Below the pieces are notes generated by a model that saw nothing but the letters and a program-made list of their open reading frames with translations, searched no databases and was not told the origin of the DNA. 49,335 nt of DNA from Micromonospora gifhornensis. Lineage in GTDB: Bacteria; Actinomycetota; Actinomycetes; Mycobacteriales; Micromonosporaceae. The position numbers were made by a program, and so were the translations under genes. The stretch is taken from positions 1 through 49,335 of the forward strand of contig NZ_BOPA01000047.1 of NCBI RefSeq assembly GCF_016863515.1, read 5' to 3'. Within the stretch, counting starts at the first letter, position 1; every line of letters starts with the position of its first letter. Shown here in pieces: positions 33,376-42,184 of this stretch.

Positions 33376-34236
33376 GTGTGCCGGCTGGTGGCGAGCCAGT
33401 TCCCGCAGTGGGCCGATCTGCCGGTTCGGCCTGTGCCGCGCGGTTGGGACAACCAGACGTTCCGGTTGGGTGAGCGTTTGTCGGTACGACTGCCCACCGC
33501 GCGGGAGTACGCCCTGGCGGTCGACAAGGAACACCGATGGCTGCCGGTGCTCGCGCCGCAACTGCCGCTGCCGGTGCCCAGGCCGGTAACGCGCGGCGTC
33601 CCCGCCCACGGGTACCGCTTCGACTGGTCGGTCTACGAGTGGATCGACGGGAAACCCGCCAGCCTCGACAGGATCGGCGACCTGACCGGGTTCGCGAAAG
33701 AGCTGGCCGCGTTCCTCGTCGCTCTGCGTCGCGTCGATCCGGCCACGGGGCCGCAGCCCGGACTGCACAACTGGTTTCGTGGCGGGCCCCTGCACGTCTA
33801 CGACCCGCAGGTCCGCCGGGCGGTCGAGACACTGGACCACCGGATACCCCGCGACATCATCACCGAGATCTGGCAGTCGGCACTGACGGCGACCTGGGAC
33901 GGCCGCCCGGTGTGGTTCCACGGCGACATGGCCCCGGGAAACCTCCTGATCCGAGACGGGGTGCTCGCCGCCGTCATCGACTTCGGCACCTGCGGGGTGG
34001 GCGACCCGGCGTGCGATGTGGCGATCGCCTGGACGCTGCTGTCCGGTCCGAGCCGCGACGCCTTCCGCGCCGGGCTCGATGTCGATGCGGCGACCTGGGC
34101 CCGCGGGCGGGCCTGGGCCCTGTGGAAGACCCTGATCACGTACGCTGGCGCGCTGCACGACGACCCGGCCGCGGTCGCAGAGGCCCACCGCGTCATCGAC
34201 GACATCGTCTCCGAGCACGCGACGTCAGGGCGGTGA
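33376..34236 (+). CDS. Aminoglycoside-phosphotransferase-family protein, 5' end truncated by the transposon
   Basis: About 286 residues of the APH/ECK kinase-like fold. The N-lobe has FPQWADLPVRPVP and NQTFRLGERLSVRLP, the hinge YEWIDGKPAS, the Brenner motif HGDMAPGNLL near 180 and the metal-binding IDFGTCGVGDPACDVAIAW near 200. Members phosphorylate aminoglycosides or other small alcohols. The coding frame enters the transposon end 5 bp upstream and meets TAA at 33337, so the native start and roughly ten residues appear lost. GTG 33376 has no good ribosome binding site. It may be a pseudogene or weakly expressed. Substrate is unknown. Confidence 0.85.
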   Translation: MCRLVASQFPQWADLPVRPVPRGWDNQTFRLGERLSVRLPTAREYALAVDKEHRWLPVLAPQLPLPVPRPVTRGVPAHGYRFDWSVYEWIDGKPASLDRIGDLTGFAKELAAFLVALRRVDPATGPQPGLHNWFRGGPLHVYDPQVRRAVETLDHRIPRDIITEIWQSALTATWDGRPVWFHGDMAPGNLLIRDGVLAAVIDFGTCGVGDPACDVAIAWTLLSGPSRDAFRAGLDVDAATWARGRAWALWKTLITYAGALHDDPAAVAEAHRVIDDIVSEHATSGR

Positions 34237-34304
34237 TTCGAGCGCCGGTGCTGATTTCTCCCCACCCCACCGAAGGTGGTGATGAGGCGTACGTTCGCAG
34301 GGTG

Positions 34305-34844
34305 ATGATGGGGCAAGCGACACTGTTCCTGACCGTGGGGCTTCCCTGTACGGGAAAGACCACAGCCGCCCGGCGCATCGAGATCGAGCAGGAAGCGTTG
34401 CGCCTGACGAAGGACGAATGGGTGAAGGCCCTCTACGGGCCCGAGAATCCACCATCGGCCGGGGACGTGATCGAGGGGCGGCTCATCCAGATCGGGCTAC
34501 GCGCCCTCGAACTCGGCACCAACGTCGTGATCGACTTCGGCCTCTGGGACCGCAACGAACGTTCGGCGCTACGCCAGGCAGCAGCAGACCTCGGTGTGGC
34601 AGTGCAGATGCGCTACTTCGAACTCACTCTCACGGAACAGCGGAGACGACGCGACCGACGTCAAGCCGCAGCGCCACACACCACGTGGCCCATGTCCGAT
34701 CGGGACCTCGCCGAGTGGGCTGAGCGCTTCGACATCCCCACGCCAGGGGAACTCGACGGCAGTGAACCCGTCGACAACCCACCGGCCGGGTTCACGACAT
34801 GGGACGGGTGGCGCAGACATCGTTGGCCGTCAACAGTGTGCTGA
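34305..34844 (+). CDS. P-loop kinase-like ATP-binding protein
   Basis: A 179-residue P-loop NTPase. Walker A is GLPCTGKTTAARR near residue 12, followed by RLTKDEWVKALYG, the usual substrate-binding segment of small predicted kinases. NVVIDFGLWDRNERSALRQAA near 75 is the second conserved strand-helix, and RRRRDRRQ near 115 supplies lid arginines. The fold is shared with zeta toxins, polynucleotide kinase and shikimate kinase; no antitoxin gene is adjacent. ATG 34305 or 34308 could be the start. It follows the phosphotransferase by 68 bp on the same strand. Substrate not assignable. Confidence 0.82.
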   Translation: MMGQATLFLTVGLPCTGKTTAARRIEIEQEALRLTKDEWVKALYGPENPPSAGDVIEGRLIQIGLRALELGTNVVIDFGLWDRNERSALRQAAADLGVAVQMRYFELTLTEQRRRRDRRQAAAPHTTWPMSDRDLAEWAERFDIPTPGELDGSEPVDNPPAGFTTWDGWRRHRWPSTVC

Positions 34845-34886
34845 GCCTGCTCGTCACGCGCCCCACGCCGTCCACCGGCAGGACAG

Positions 34887-36230
34887 TCAGATGAGTCCCT
34901 GAACGAGCATGGCTTCGGCGACCCGGAGGAAGCCGTTGATGTTCGCCCCGGCCATGTAGTTGCCGGGCATCCCGTACTCCTCGGCGGTCTCGAAGCAGCG
35001 GGCGTGGATGTCCTGCATGATCTGCTGGAGCCGCTGCTCGGAGTAGGTGAACGTCCATGAGTCGCGGCTCGCGTTCTGCTGCATCTCCAAGGCGCTGGTG
35101 GCCACACCACCGGCGTTGGCGGCCTTACCCGGGGCGAAACGTACACCGGCTTCGGTGAAGACCCGGATGCCGTCGGGCGTCGTCGGCATGTTCGCGCCTT
35201 CCACCACCGTGATGCAGCCGTTCGCGACAAGGGTTGCGGCGTCCGCGCCACTGACCTCGTTCTGTGTGGCGCAGGGTAGGGCGACCTCACAGGGCACCTC
35301 CCACACTCTGCGCCCGGGTACGAAGGTCGCGTGTCGTCGGGCCATGGCGTAGTCCCTGATCGGGCCGCGCTGCACCTCCTTGACCTGCTTGAGCACCTCG
35401 ACGTCGATGCCCTTCTCGTCCACCACGTACCCGGAGGAGTCCGCGCACGCCACCACCACGCCGCCGAACTGCTGGACCTTCTCGATGGCGTAGATCGCCA
35501 CGTTGCCGGATCCGGAGACCACCACCCGCTTGCCGTCGAGCCCGTCCCCGGCGGCACGCAGCATCTCCTCGGCGAAGAACACGCAGCCGTACCCGGTGGC
35601 CTCCCGACGCACCTGGGCGCCGCCGTACGCAAGGCCCTTGCCGGTCAGCACCCCGGACTCGTACCGGTTGGTGATGCGCTTGTACTGGCCGAACAGGTAA
35701 CCGATCTCGCGTGCGCCGACGCCGATGTCACCGGCCGGCACGTCGGTGTACTCGCCGATGTGCCGGTACAACTCGGTCATGAAGCTCTGGCAGAAGCGCA
35801 TCACCTCGCGATCCGAGCGACCCTTGGGATCGAAGTCCGCGCCGCCCTTGCCACCACCGATCGGCATACCGGTCAGGGAGTTTTTGAAGATCTGCTCGAA
35901 ACCGAGGAACTTCACGATGCCCAGATACACCGACGGATGGAACCGCAGGCCGCCCTTGTACGGGCCCAGGGCGCTGTTGTACTCCACCCGGAAACCGCGG
36001 TTGACGTGCACCTCGCCACGGTCGTCCTCCCACGGTACGCGGAAGATCACCTGCCGCTCCGGTTCGCAGATCCGCTCGATGATCTTCGCCTCGACGTACT
36101 CCGGGTGCCGCACGAGCGCGGGACGGATGCTGTCCAGCACCTCGCGCACCGCCTGGTGGAACTCCTCCTCGCCGGGGTTGCGTCGGATCACACCGGTCAG
36201 AACGGCCTCGAACTTCTCATGCGTCGACAA
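34887..36230 (-). CDS. gdhA: NADP-specific glutamate dehydrogenase
   Basis: A 447-residue enzyme, the standard length for the hexameric bacterial GdhA. It catalyses reductive amination of 2-oxoglutarate with ammonia and NADPH. The active-site segment is LGPYKGGLRFHPSV near 90, the second Lys lies in MPIGGGKGGADFDPKG near 127, PAGDIGVGAREIGYLFG near 165, and the dinucleotide fold VVVSGSGNVAIYAIEK near 240. NAGGVATSALEMQQNA near 380 is also diagnostic. The start is TTG 36230, with GGAGGG close upstream. It is monocistronic here and likely core metabolism rather than part of the polyketide cluster. Confidence 0.97.
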   Translation of the reverse strand: MSTHEKFEAVLTGVIRRNPGEEEFHQAVREVLDSIRPALVRHPEYVEAKIIERICEPERQVIFRVPWEDDRGEVHVNRGFRVEYNSALGPYKGGLRFHPSVYLGIVKFLGFEQIFKNSLTGMPIGGGKGGADFDPKGRSDREVMRFCQSFMTELYRHIGEYTDVPAGDIGVGAREIGYLFGQYKRITNRYESGVLTGKGLAYGGAQVRREATGYGCVFFAEEMLRAAGDGLDGKRVVVSGSGNVAIYAIEKVQQFGGVVVACADSSGYVVDEKGIDVEVLKQVKEVQRGPIRDYAMARRHATFVPGRRVWEVPCEVALPCATQNEVSGADAATLVANGCITVVEGANMPTTPDGIRVFTEAGVRFAPGKAANAGGVATSALEMQQNASRDSWTFTYSEQRLQQIMQDIHARCFETAEEYGMPGNYMAGANINGFLRVAEAMLVQGLI

Positions 36231-36630
36231 ATGGCCCTCCAGGCATGCTTCCTACGCGACCTCGCGCCAAAGACATCGGACGGGCCCGCGCGGCAGTCGT
36301 CCACCCGTCGTAGGCCCTGGTCTCGGTAACAGCATATGGGCGTCGAGATCCACGGCGACGCGCATGCCCCCAATCCTGGTATGTAGAACAGCAGGTGGCG
36401 TGGGGCCAGCCGGAGGGATGGAGCTTCATGACTGAGAGGAGAACCGCCGGTGTCGACAGGGGTAACTGTATTGCCACCCCCATCTCATTCGCCCAATGAC
36501 GGGAGTCAGTAACGCAACATTTGAAGTCGTGTGCCGCAGGCAATGCGTTGGAAGACAGCCAATTCTTCCTCCATCCGCGGCGCGCGGCATGGGTGGTGCC
36601 AGCGGCCTGCGGGCGGAGCGGGTACGGCGG
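36231..36630. other. 400-bp intergenic region
   Basis: It lies between the divergently placed start of glutamate dehydrogenase and the end of the next minus-strand gene and must hold the gdhA promoter. CATATGCT on the minus strand near 36337 is the only -10-like sequence noted, without a clear -35. No gene, RNA or repeat was recognised. Confidence 0.5.
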
Positions 36631-37581
36631 TCAGCTCTGCTGGTAGTTGACTGCGGCGAACCCGCACGGCTGGTGCAGGTGCAGGTAGTAGGCACCCTCG
36701 CCGTAGTCGTCGAGGTCCGCGCCGCCGACCAGGCCCACATAGTCCATGGGCTGACCGCAGTCGGGGCAGTCGGCGTGCTCCGCGTCCTGAATCCAGTCGG
36801 GCCAGCCACCCAGGGTCGAGCCCCCGCGACTCCAAGCACACGCCTGGTAAGGGCTCGGCCGGGCCGCGCCCGGGACAGGTGCCAGCGCCGGCGGATCCTC
36901 CGGTTCGGCGGAGCCGATGTAGCCGGGGCGGGTGTTACCGCTCCACCAGGTGGTGGACCCGGTCGGTGTGACCTGGCTGTACAGCGTCGTGTAGCAGGCA
37001 CAGAAGTGACAGGTCTCGATCACCAGCCGACCGGACCAGCCGGTGTGTGCCAAGGCCGCAGCGATGGCAGGTTCCGTGGTGTCGAGGTCCGCGGCAATCC
37101 ACAGCGGCGACGAGCACCACGGACAGGTGGGGCCGTCCGCGCGGCGCGGTGTGTCGCGCATGACCCACTGGTACGCGGTGCTGCCGCACAGCTCCCGCCG
37201 GCTGCCGTCCGGCGTGACCGTCCAACCGCCCTCATGCGCGTAGGTCAGCACCGGGACATACAGCTGGTCCGCGCCGCTCGGTGGCTCGGTCGACCAGCGG
37301 CGCAAGGCGTCCTCGGCGAGCGGGTGAGCGGTGTGCGCCAGGATGACCAGCAGGTGGTTGAACCGCCCGGGTGTTCGACCACCATCGATCCGCTCGATGA
37401 TCCGGTGAACCACGTCGGCGTCTGCAGCCCGGTACAACTTCGCCGGCCACAGCACGTCCAGATCGAGCAGGGAGCCCAGGTGTGGTGTCAGCCTGCCCGG
37501 ATCGGTGTCCGCGATCTGGCACAGTTCCTCGATCGCGTCGCCGTCCTCGGCGGCAACCTGTTGGATCAGCTCCTCGATCAC
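36631..37581 (-). CDS. DUF1963/YwqG-like protein with CxxC motifs
   Basis: A 316-residue protein. The N-terminal 120 residues are helical and acidic (IEELIQQVAAEDGDAIEELC), resembling HEAT-like repeats. The rest has paired CxxC motifs (CPWC near 148, CHFC near 187, CPDCGQPM near 275), suggesting zinc binding. GGWPDWIQDAEHADCPDCG and the closing DYGEGAYYLHLHQPCGFAAVN fit the DUF1963/YwqG family, whose function is not established. The start is GTG 37581 without a clear ribosome binding site. Monocistronic. Confidence 0.78.
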   Translation of the reverse strand: MIEELIQQVAAEDGDAIEELCQIADTDPGRLTPHLGSLLDLDVLWPAKLYRAADADVVHRIIERIDGGRTPGRFNHLLVILAHTAHPLAEDALRRWSTEPPSGADQLYVPVLTYAHEGGWTVTPDGSRRELCGSTAYQWVMRDTPRRADGPTCPWCSSPLWIAADLDTTEPAIAAALAHTGWSGRLVIETCHFCACYTTLYSQVTPTGSTTWWSGNTRPGYIGSAEPEDPPALAPVPGAARPSPYQACAWSRGGSTLGGWPDWIQDAEHADCPDCGQPMDYVGLVGGADLDDYGEGAYYLHLHQPCGFAAVNYQQS

Positions 37582-37720
37582 GAGGGAATGCTAGCCAGAC
37601 CGTCCCACCGGCCGCCCAGCGGACCGACGGCCATGCTGCCCCAGCACGTCATCGCCTTGTCTGTGCCGGTGTCAGCGGATGATCCTGGCGGTACGGTCCG
37701 GGCGTGGATCGGAGGATGCG

Positions 37721-37981
37721 GTGAGCTGGGTTGCCAACGTGATGCTGTCGGTGGGCCTGGCGGACCGCCTCAACGCGGAGGCGTTCAGCGACTGGCTCGA
37801 CAGCCGGTGTCGTTGTCGTGAACCAGGCATGGGGCCAGGCGGCTGCGGTAGCCTGCGCCTCATCACCGGTGTGGACAATCAGTGGGGCGGACATAAGAAC
37901 CCCGAGGGCGCTCTACGCCAGTACGCCCCTTCGTCGCCGGACGAGGAGGACGACGAGTTCTGGCCTCCCGTCGGGTCGTAG
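37721..37981 (+). CDS. Small hypothetical protein, possibly a truncated gene
   Basis: An 86-residue frame from GTG 37721, with GGAGG 5 bp upstream. It begins VSWVANVMLSVGLADRLNAE and contains GGCGSLRLITGVDNQWGG, a pattern I associate with a longer actinobacterial hypothetical family. The C-terminus after GGHKNPEGA is low-complexity and acidic, so the native reading frame may be lost by a frameshift near 37905. No function. Confidence 0.5.
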   Translation: MSWVANVMLSVGLADRLNAEAFSDWLDSRCRCREPGMGPGGCGSLRLITGVDNQWGGHKNPEGALRQYAPSSPDEEDDEFWPPVGS

Positions 37982-38151
37982 CCGCAGTCGAACGTCGCGC
38001 CCGACTCGACGGCGGCTGTCACCTGGCTCGGCGGTGGTGGGCTTCGTCGGTCGGGCAGGCTTGTTCCTGCCCGGGTTTCTCGGCCGCCCCATACTGACCA
38101 TTGCATCGGGCGCGCCACGGGCACGGGCATCTGACGTCGAGGAGGGTCGTC

Positions 38152-38466
38152 ATGGCGTTGGTCAAGAAGGGCTCTCGGCTCATCACGGTTGACGGGATCA
38201 CCTACAGGTGGCGAGTACGCGCCAGACCAACCTATGCCCAAGCGCTGTGTGAGAAGCCACTCGCTGTCGCTGTCGAACAGGTCGACTGCAAGGGCAGGGT
38301 GTTGCTGGCCAGCATGCCTCAGAACCATCCGAGCAACTGGTTTGGCGGGCCGGCGGTGCCCGCTCTCCCGTCGACGGTCGCGGCGATCGTCCGAGCAGCA
38401 CTGGCCGAGGGATGGCAACCTACCCAGCCAGGCATGGCCTTTCATATGACTGCGCCGTCGGACTGA
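38152..38466 (+). CDS. Small hypothetical protein
   Basis: A 104-residue basic protein starting MALVKKGSRLITVDG, rich in short strands (YRWRVRARPTY, LAVAVEQ), with HPSNWFGGPAVPALPSTVAAIVR near 60. GAGGAGG lies 6 bp before ATG 38152, which fixes the start. Its stop overlaps the next ATG (TGATG), so the two are translationally coupled. The size and pairing recall toxin-immunity partners, but no toxin domain is recognised. Confidence 0.7.
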   Translation: MALVKKGSRLITVDGITYRWRVRARPTYAQALCEKPLAVAVEQVDCKGRVLLASMPQNHPSNWFGGPAVPALPSTVAAIVRAALAEGWQPTQPGMAFHMTAPSD

Positions 38467-38963
38467 TGACGCGACGCTTCGGTGACCGGGCCACGTTCGC
38501 GGTGGAGATCGGCGAGGTCGAACCGCACCAACTCCGCGTCGTCGACTTGTGGGCGGCTGGCAAGAGGCTGACCATCGGGGACAACTGGGCCTTCCTCCCG
38601 TTCTTCATCCGCGTTATGCGGTCAAGCGCGGCGCAGGTGCGCCGACGTGACGTCAAGCCCTGTCCCTTTCCGGGCCGCGCACCGGAGGAGGTCTTCCGGC
38701 TGCTCCACGCAGACGAAACGGAGTTCCGGGAGCAGTTCTGGTTCATGCGGTGGGGAGAGACGGTCGACAACGTCTCCATGTACGGATACCTGGACGACGA
38801 CCTGGTGATCGTCTTCGAGTTCTGGCGCAATGACCATCCCTTTCCAGAGGACCTGGGCAAGGTCTTCGTCGCCAGGATCCCGCCCGAGGAATTCGTGGCC
38901 ACGGTCGAGGAAGCAGCCCATCTGTTGGACGCCGAGCTCACTAACGTCGATCCGCGCCGGTGA
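38466..38963 (+). CDS. Hypothetical protein coupled to the preceding gene
   Basis: A 165-residue protein starting MTRRFGDRATFAVEIGEVEP. It is alpha/beta with a central Trp-rich stretch (FREQFWFMRWGETVDNVSM) and ends with IPPEEFVATVEEAAHLLDAEL. ATG 38466 overlaps the previous stop by TGATG. The DLWAAGKRLTIGDNWAFLPFFI segment resembles small immunity-type proteins, but I cannot name a family. No signal or membrane segment. Confidence 0.72.
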   Translation: MTRRFGDRATFAVEIGEVEPHQLRVVDLWAAGKRLTIGDNWAFLPFFIRVMRSSAAQVRRRDVKPCPFPGRAPEEVFRLLHADETEFREQFWFMRWGETVDNVSMYGYLDDDLVIVFEFWRNDHPFPEDLGKVFVARIPPEEFVATVEEAAHLLDAELTNVDPRR

Positions 38964-39212
38964 GCAGACCGCAACGCCCTACCGCGTCACGCTCACCTTG
39001 ACGCGCGTACGGACGCTGCCGGGACAGCCTGAGTCGGCTCTCGTACCGCGGACCGCCCCACCGGCAGACACCTCCACAGTGGCGCAGTTGGCCAACCTCG
39101 CCCTACGCGGCCTTGGCTCCCGCAGGCGCAACTGGCCGCAGGCGGCCACTCCCCTGCCAGGTGGCGTCCCGGTCGCTGGCCGCCACCAGCCCGGCAGCTC
39201 GCCACCGGGCGC

Positions 39213-40433
39213 TCAGCTCCGGGGGCGGCGGGACCGTGCCCGCACCACCAGGATCAGGCAGACGCTGATCAGTCCGGCGAGGACCGACCCGAGCAGCATG
39301 TACCAGAGCCCCTCCCGCGCGTCGGCACCCGGCAGGCCCTTCACGTTCGCCCCGTAGAACGCGGCGATCAGGGCGGGCGCCACGAAGACGGCAGCCAGGA
39401 TTCCCACGATGGCCTGGAAGGCGCCGTCCCGGTCGGCGCGTTCCTGGGCCAACCGGAACTGCTGGCCAGAGGTGGCGTTGGCGATGAGGTCGAACGACTG
39501 CCGGACCGCCCGGCGCTGCGCCTGCGACTGGGCCAGGAACCGCTCACACTTCTCCCTGACGAGGTCGCGGACATCGCCCGGGATGCCAGGCTGGATCTCG
39601 ATCCGGCGGACCAGGGTACGCACGGCGTCCCGGTTGAGCGCGGTGCCGTGCCCGAGCAAGGCGAGGTGGCGCTGCAGGCGGTTGAAGTCCGGCCCGACGA
39701 ACAGGCCACCATCGCCCGCCGCCTGCGCCAGGAAGTAGTTCTCCCAGGTCTCCAGCTCCAGGTCGACCATGTCGACGGACCACTCGATGTGCCGTACCAC
39801 CGCGCGCAGGATGCGGGCCATCCGCTCCGCGCCGCTGCCGCCCGCCGACTGGTCCTCCAGGCGCCGGTCCGGCAACCCCCACGTCCGGTACTTCGAGCCC
39901 TCGCCACCGGTCCGTCCGCTCCAGACGACAACGCACCAGCGCGGCGCCCAGATGATCCGGGCGTGCCGGTAGTGCGCCACCGGATCGGCGGCGGTGTCGT
40001 CCTGCCGCCAGTTCACCGACGGCGCCAGCACGTCGAACCAGGCGGCGCCCTCGCGGGCCAGGGCCGGCGGGACCGGCGGGATCCACTCGGCGTGCCAGGG
40101 CATCGGCTCGTCGCGCAGCCCGTCAGCCAACACGGCCAGTTCTTCCACCGCCCCGGCCGGCAGCAGGTCGGCAAGGAGCAGCCGCAACGCGGCGGTGGTC
40201 GCGGGCCCGGGCTCGCCGATCTCCAGATCCCAGCCGTCCGTACCGACGGCGACCAACGCGGCCAGGTCGGTGCCGCCGCTGATCCAGCCGGCCCCGAGCA
40301 CCTCGTGTCGGAAGTTGTCTGTGTCGAGGAGCGTACGGTTGCGTCGTTCGATCTCGGCCCGGGCGCCGGTGACCAGCCTCAGTTCCTGATCGTTTCGGGT
40401 GACCCGTAGTCCGCAGGTGGCCAGTGAGCTCAT
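39213..40433 (-). CDS. CorA-like two-helix membrane protein
   Basis: A 406-residue protein. Residues 1-330 are a soluble alpha/beta region with a long helical second half (IEWSVDMVDLELETWENYFLAQA, RFLAQSQAQRRAVRQSFDLIANA). The C-terminus has two membrane helices: AFQAIVGILAAVFVAPALIAAFYG and LLGSVLAGLISVCLILVV. Between them is YGANVKGLPG, at the place of the YGMNF signature of CorA magnesium channels. Architecture thus suggests a CorA-superfamily divergent member with GAN for GMN. ATG 40433 overlaps the glycosyltransferase stop by ATGA, so the two are coupled. Transport activity is uncertain. Confidence 0.75.
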   Translation of the reverse strand: MSSLATCGLRVTRNDQELRLVTGARAEIERRNRTLLDTDNFRHEVLGAGWISGGTDLAALVAVGTDGWDLEIGEPGPATTAALRLLLADLLPAGAVEELAVLADGLRDEPMPWHAEWIPPVPPALAREGAAWFDVLAPSVNWRQDDTAADPVAHYRHARIIWAPRWCVVVWSGRTGGEGSKYRTWGLPDRRLEDQSAGGSGAERMARILRAVVRHIEWSVDMVDLELETWENYFLAQAAGDGGLFVGPDFNRLQRHLALLGHGTALNRDAVRTLVRRIEIQPGIPGDVRDLVREKCERFLAQSQAQRRAVRQSFDLIANATSGQQFRLAQERADRDGAFQAIVGILAAVFVAPALIAAFYGANVKGLPGADAREGLWYMLLGSVLAGLISVCLILVVRARSRRPRS

Positions 40434-41281
40434 CCGGCGGTGACCTGACCTGCGATCTCGGCCTGCCAGTCCGCCGTGGTGAACGTGCTGATCTCCTCGG
40501 GCGAGGGCAAGGGCGTCTCCAGCATCCGCAATTCGTCGGGATCGTCGCCGCGCAGCGTGCGCAGCGCGACCAGTCGGGTGTGACTCCACCGGCGGTAGCT
40601 CTCCCGGTTGGACTCGAACCGGGCGGTCCGCACAGTCTGGCCCCGGTGCTGCCGGTAGAGGTGGACCGGGTGCGGCACGTACCACCCCGACGCGAACGTC
40701 GAGATGGCCAGCAGGACATCCTGGTCTTCCATCTCCGTACCGGCCGGCCAGCCACCGGCGGCGAGCAGCCAGGTCCGGTCGAACATCACCGCGCCCGGGT
40801 GGAAGAAGAGGTTCTTGTGGTGCCGCCAGATCTCCTCCAGGCGCCCGGGTGGCACCGGCCCCGGCTCGTACGGCCGGCGGGTGAAGCGGGCCAACCGCTT
40901 GCCGTCCGGGAAGACGTCGACGCTTTCACCAAAGACGAACGACACCTCCGGGCGGGTACGCAGTGGCTCGGAGAGCAGCGCGAGCGTGTTCGGGAAGAAC
41001 TCGTCGTCGGCGTCGAGCGGCGCCACCCAGCGCCCGGTGGAGCGCAGCAGGGCCCGGTTACGCGTCGCGCTGATACCGAGTCTCTCCCCGTTGGCCGCAA
41101 CCCGGATCCGGCCGTCGGTGGCCGCCGCCGGGAAAGTCTCGTCGACCGGCCCGTCTGGGGTGCCGTCGATCTGGATCAGCCACTCCCAGTCCGCGCCGCT
41201 GTCCTGCGAGAGCAGGGATTCGTGGGCCTGGGCGAGCATGTCAACGTGAGCCGGCAGAACAGGCGTGATGACGCTGATCAT
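40430..41281 (-). CDS. Family 2 glycosyltransferase
   Basis: A 283-residue GT-A glycosyltransferase. It begins ISVITPVLPAHVDMLAQAHESLL, the usual UDP-binding first strand, followed by GISATRNRALL near 70 and the DxD motif in PLDADDEFFPN near 90. GGWPAGTEMEDQDVLL near 195 carries the catalytic ED. No membrane anchor is seen. It is translationally coupled to the CorA-like membrane protein downstream, suggesting they work together, perhaps on envelope glycans. Donor and acceptor are unknown. Confidence 0.9.
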   Translation of the reverse strand: MISVITPVLPAHVDMLAQAHESLLSQDSGADWEWLIQIDGTPDGPVDETFPAAATDGRIRVAANGERLGISATRNRALLRSTGRWVAPLDADDEFFPNTLALLSEPLRTRPEVSFVFGESVDVFPDGKRLARFTRRPYEPGPVPPGRLEEIWRHHKNLFFHPGAVMFDRTWLLAAGGWPAGTEMEDQDVLLAISTFASGWYVPHPVHLYRQHRGQTVRTARFESNRESYRRWSHTRLVALRTLRGDDPDELRMLETPLPSPEEISTFTTADWQAEIAGQVTAG

Positions 41282-41547
41282 TGCGTGATCCTAGCTGTCT
41301 GGGCAGGGGTGGGCGGACCCGATGGGTGCCGTTACCGCCAGCCCACTGGCCGCCCTCCACCCCGCACGCCGCGGCCTGGCACGGCGACTCATCAGCCTCG
41401 ACGCGGCTTATCGGCGTGATTGACGGCGATGGCCTCGTCGAGCCGCACCGAGGCGATCGAAATGGTTCCGTACCTGGTGCCGGTTCGAGCCGACGACGGA
41501 GCCGACCACGCGTGACTAAATGTCGGAATCGCAATCGGCAGGCTGCG

Positions 41548-42099
41548 TCATTGGGTCGAGGGTGCTGTCGGTGATCGGTCGCGGAAGACGCGATGGACGA
41601 GATAGCCGCATCCGGCCGTGGCGAAGAGCCCGGCCAGCCAGACGATGACCAGACCTGTGGTGGCCCAGCCGGAGCGGTGGTCCTGGACGAAGACGAGGCG
41701 TGTGGTCCAACCGAGCGCGAGCAGACTCGCTCCCGGGAAGCAGATGAGCATTGGCACGTACCAGTCGATCAGCCGGTCGGGTCGGCGGTTCCGGGCGACC
41801 CACGCCGACCAGCCGAGGCCATCCGGCACTCGCGGGCTGAGCTGCTCGGTTATGTATTTCGACGCCCAGCGGATGGCGGAGCGCTGTCCGATGTAACGCG
41901 CACAGAGCAAGTAAGACGTCAGGGGAATGACCAGCAGGACGCCAAGCGGCACTGGCTCGGCTAGGCCGAGTCCGAAGAGGGCGGTTGTGAGAGTCAACTG
42001 CAGCGACAGAATCTGTTGCTGATACTTGGATCGCGAGTCGATCTCGGTCCGGAGGGCGCTGAACTCGGCGAGCGCTCCGTCGTAGCTGGGGACCGTCAC
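41548..42099 (-). CDS. Four-helix integral membrane protein of unknown function
   Basis: A 183-residue protein. A short cytoplasmic N-terminus (YDGALAEFSALRTEIDSRSKY) leads into helices near 28-47, 50-71, 115-137 and 145-168, with a soluble loop at 75-112. Length and layout recall small membrane effectors such as SLATT-like proteins, but I see no diagnostic motif. It is divergent from the large signalling gene at 42185 with an 85-bp gap, so the two may share a regulatory region. Confidence 0.75.
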   Translation of the reverse strand: MTVPSYDGALAEFSALRTEIDSRSKYQQQILSLQLTLTTALFGLGLAEPVPLGVLLVIPLTSYLLCARYIGQRSAIRWASKYITEQLSPRVPDGLGWSAWVARNRRPDRLIDWYVPMLICFPGASLLALGWTTRLVFVQDHRSGWATTGLVIVWLAGLFATAGCGYLVHRVFRDRSPTAPSTQ

Positions 42100-42184
42100 G
42101 TTCGTTAGCCTCCGCTCCGGCGTATTTTTCGGCTCAGTCGGATCGGATCACGTCTGTCGGCTCGAATCAATACGCATCCGCAGG

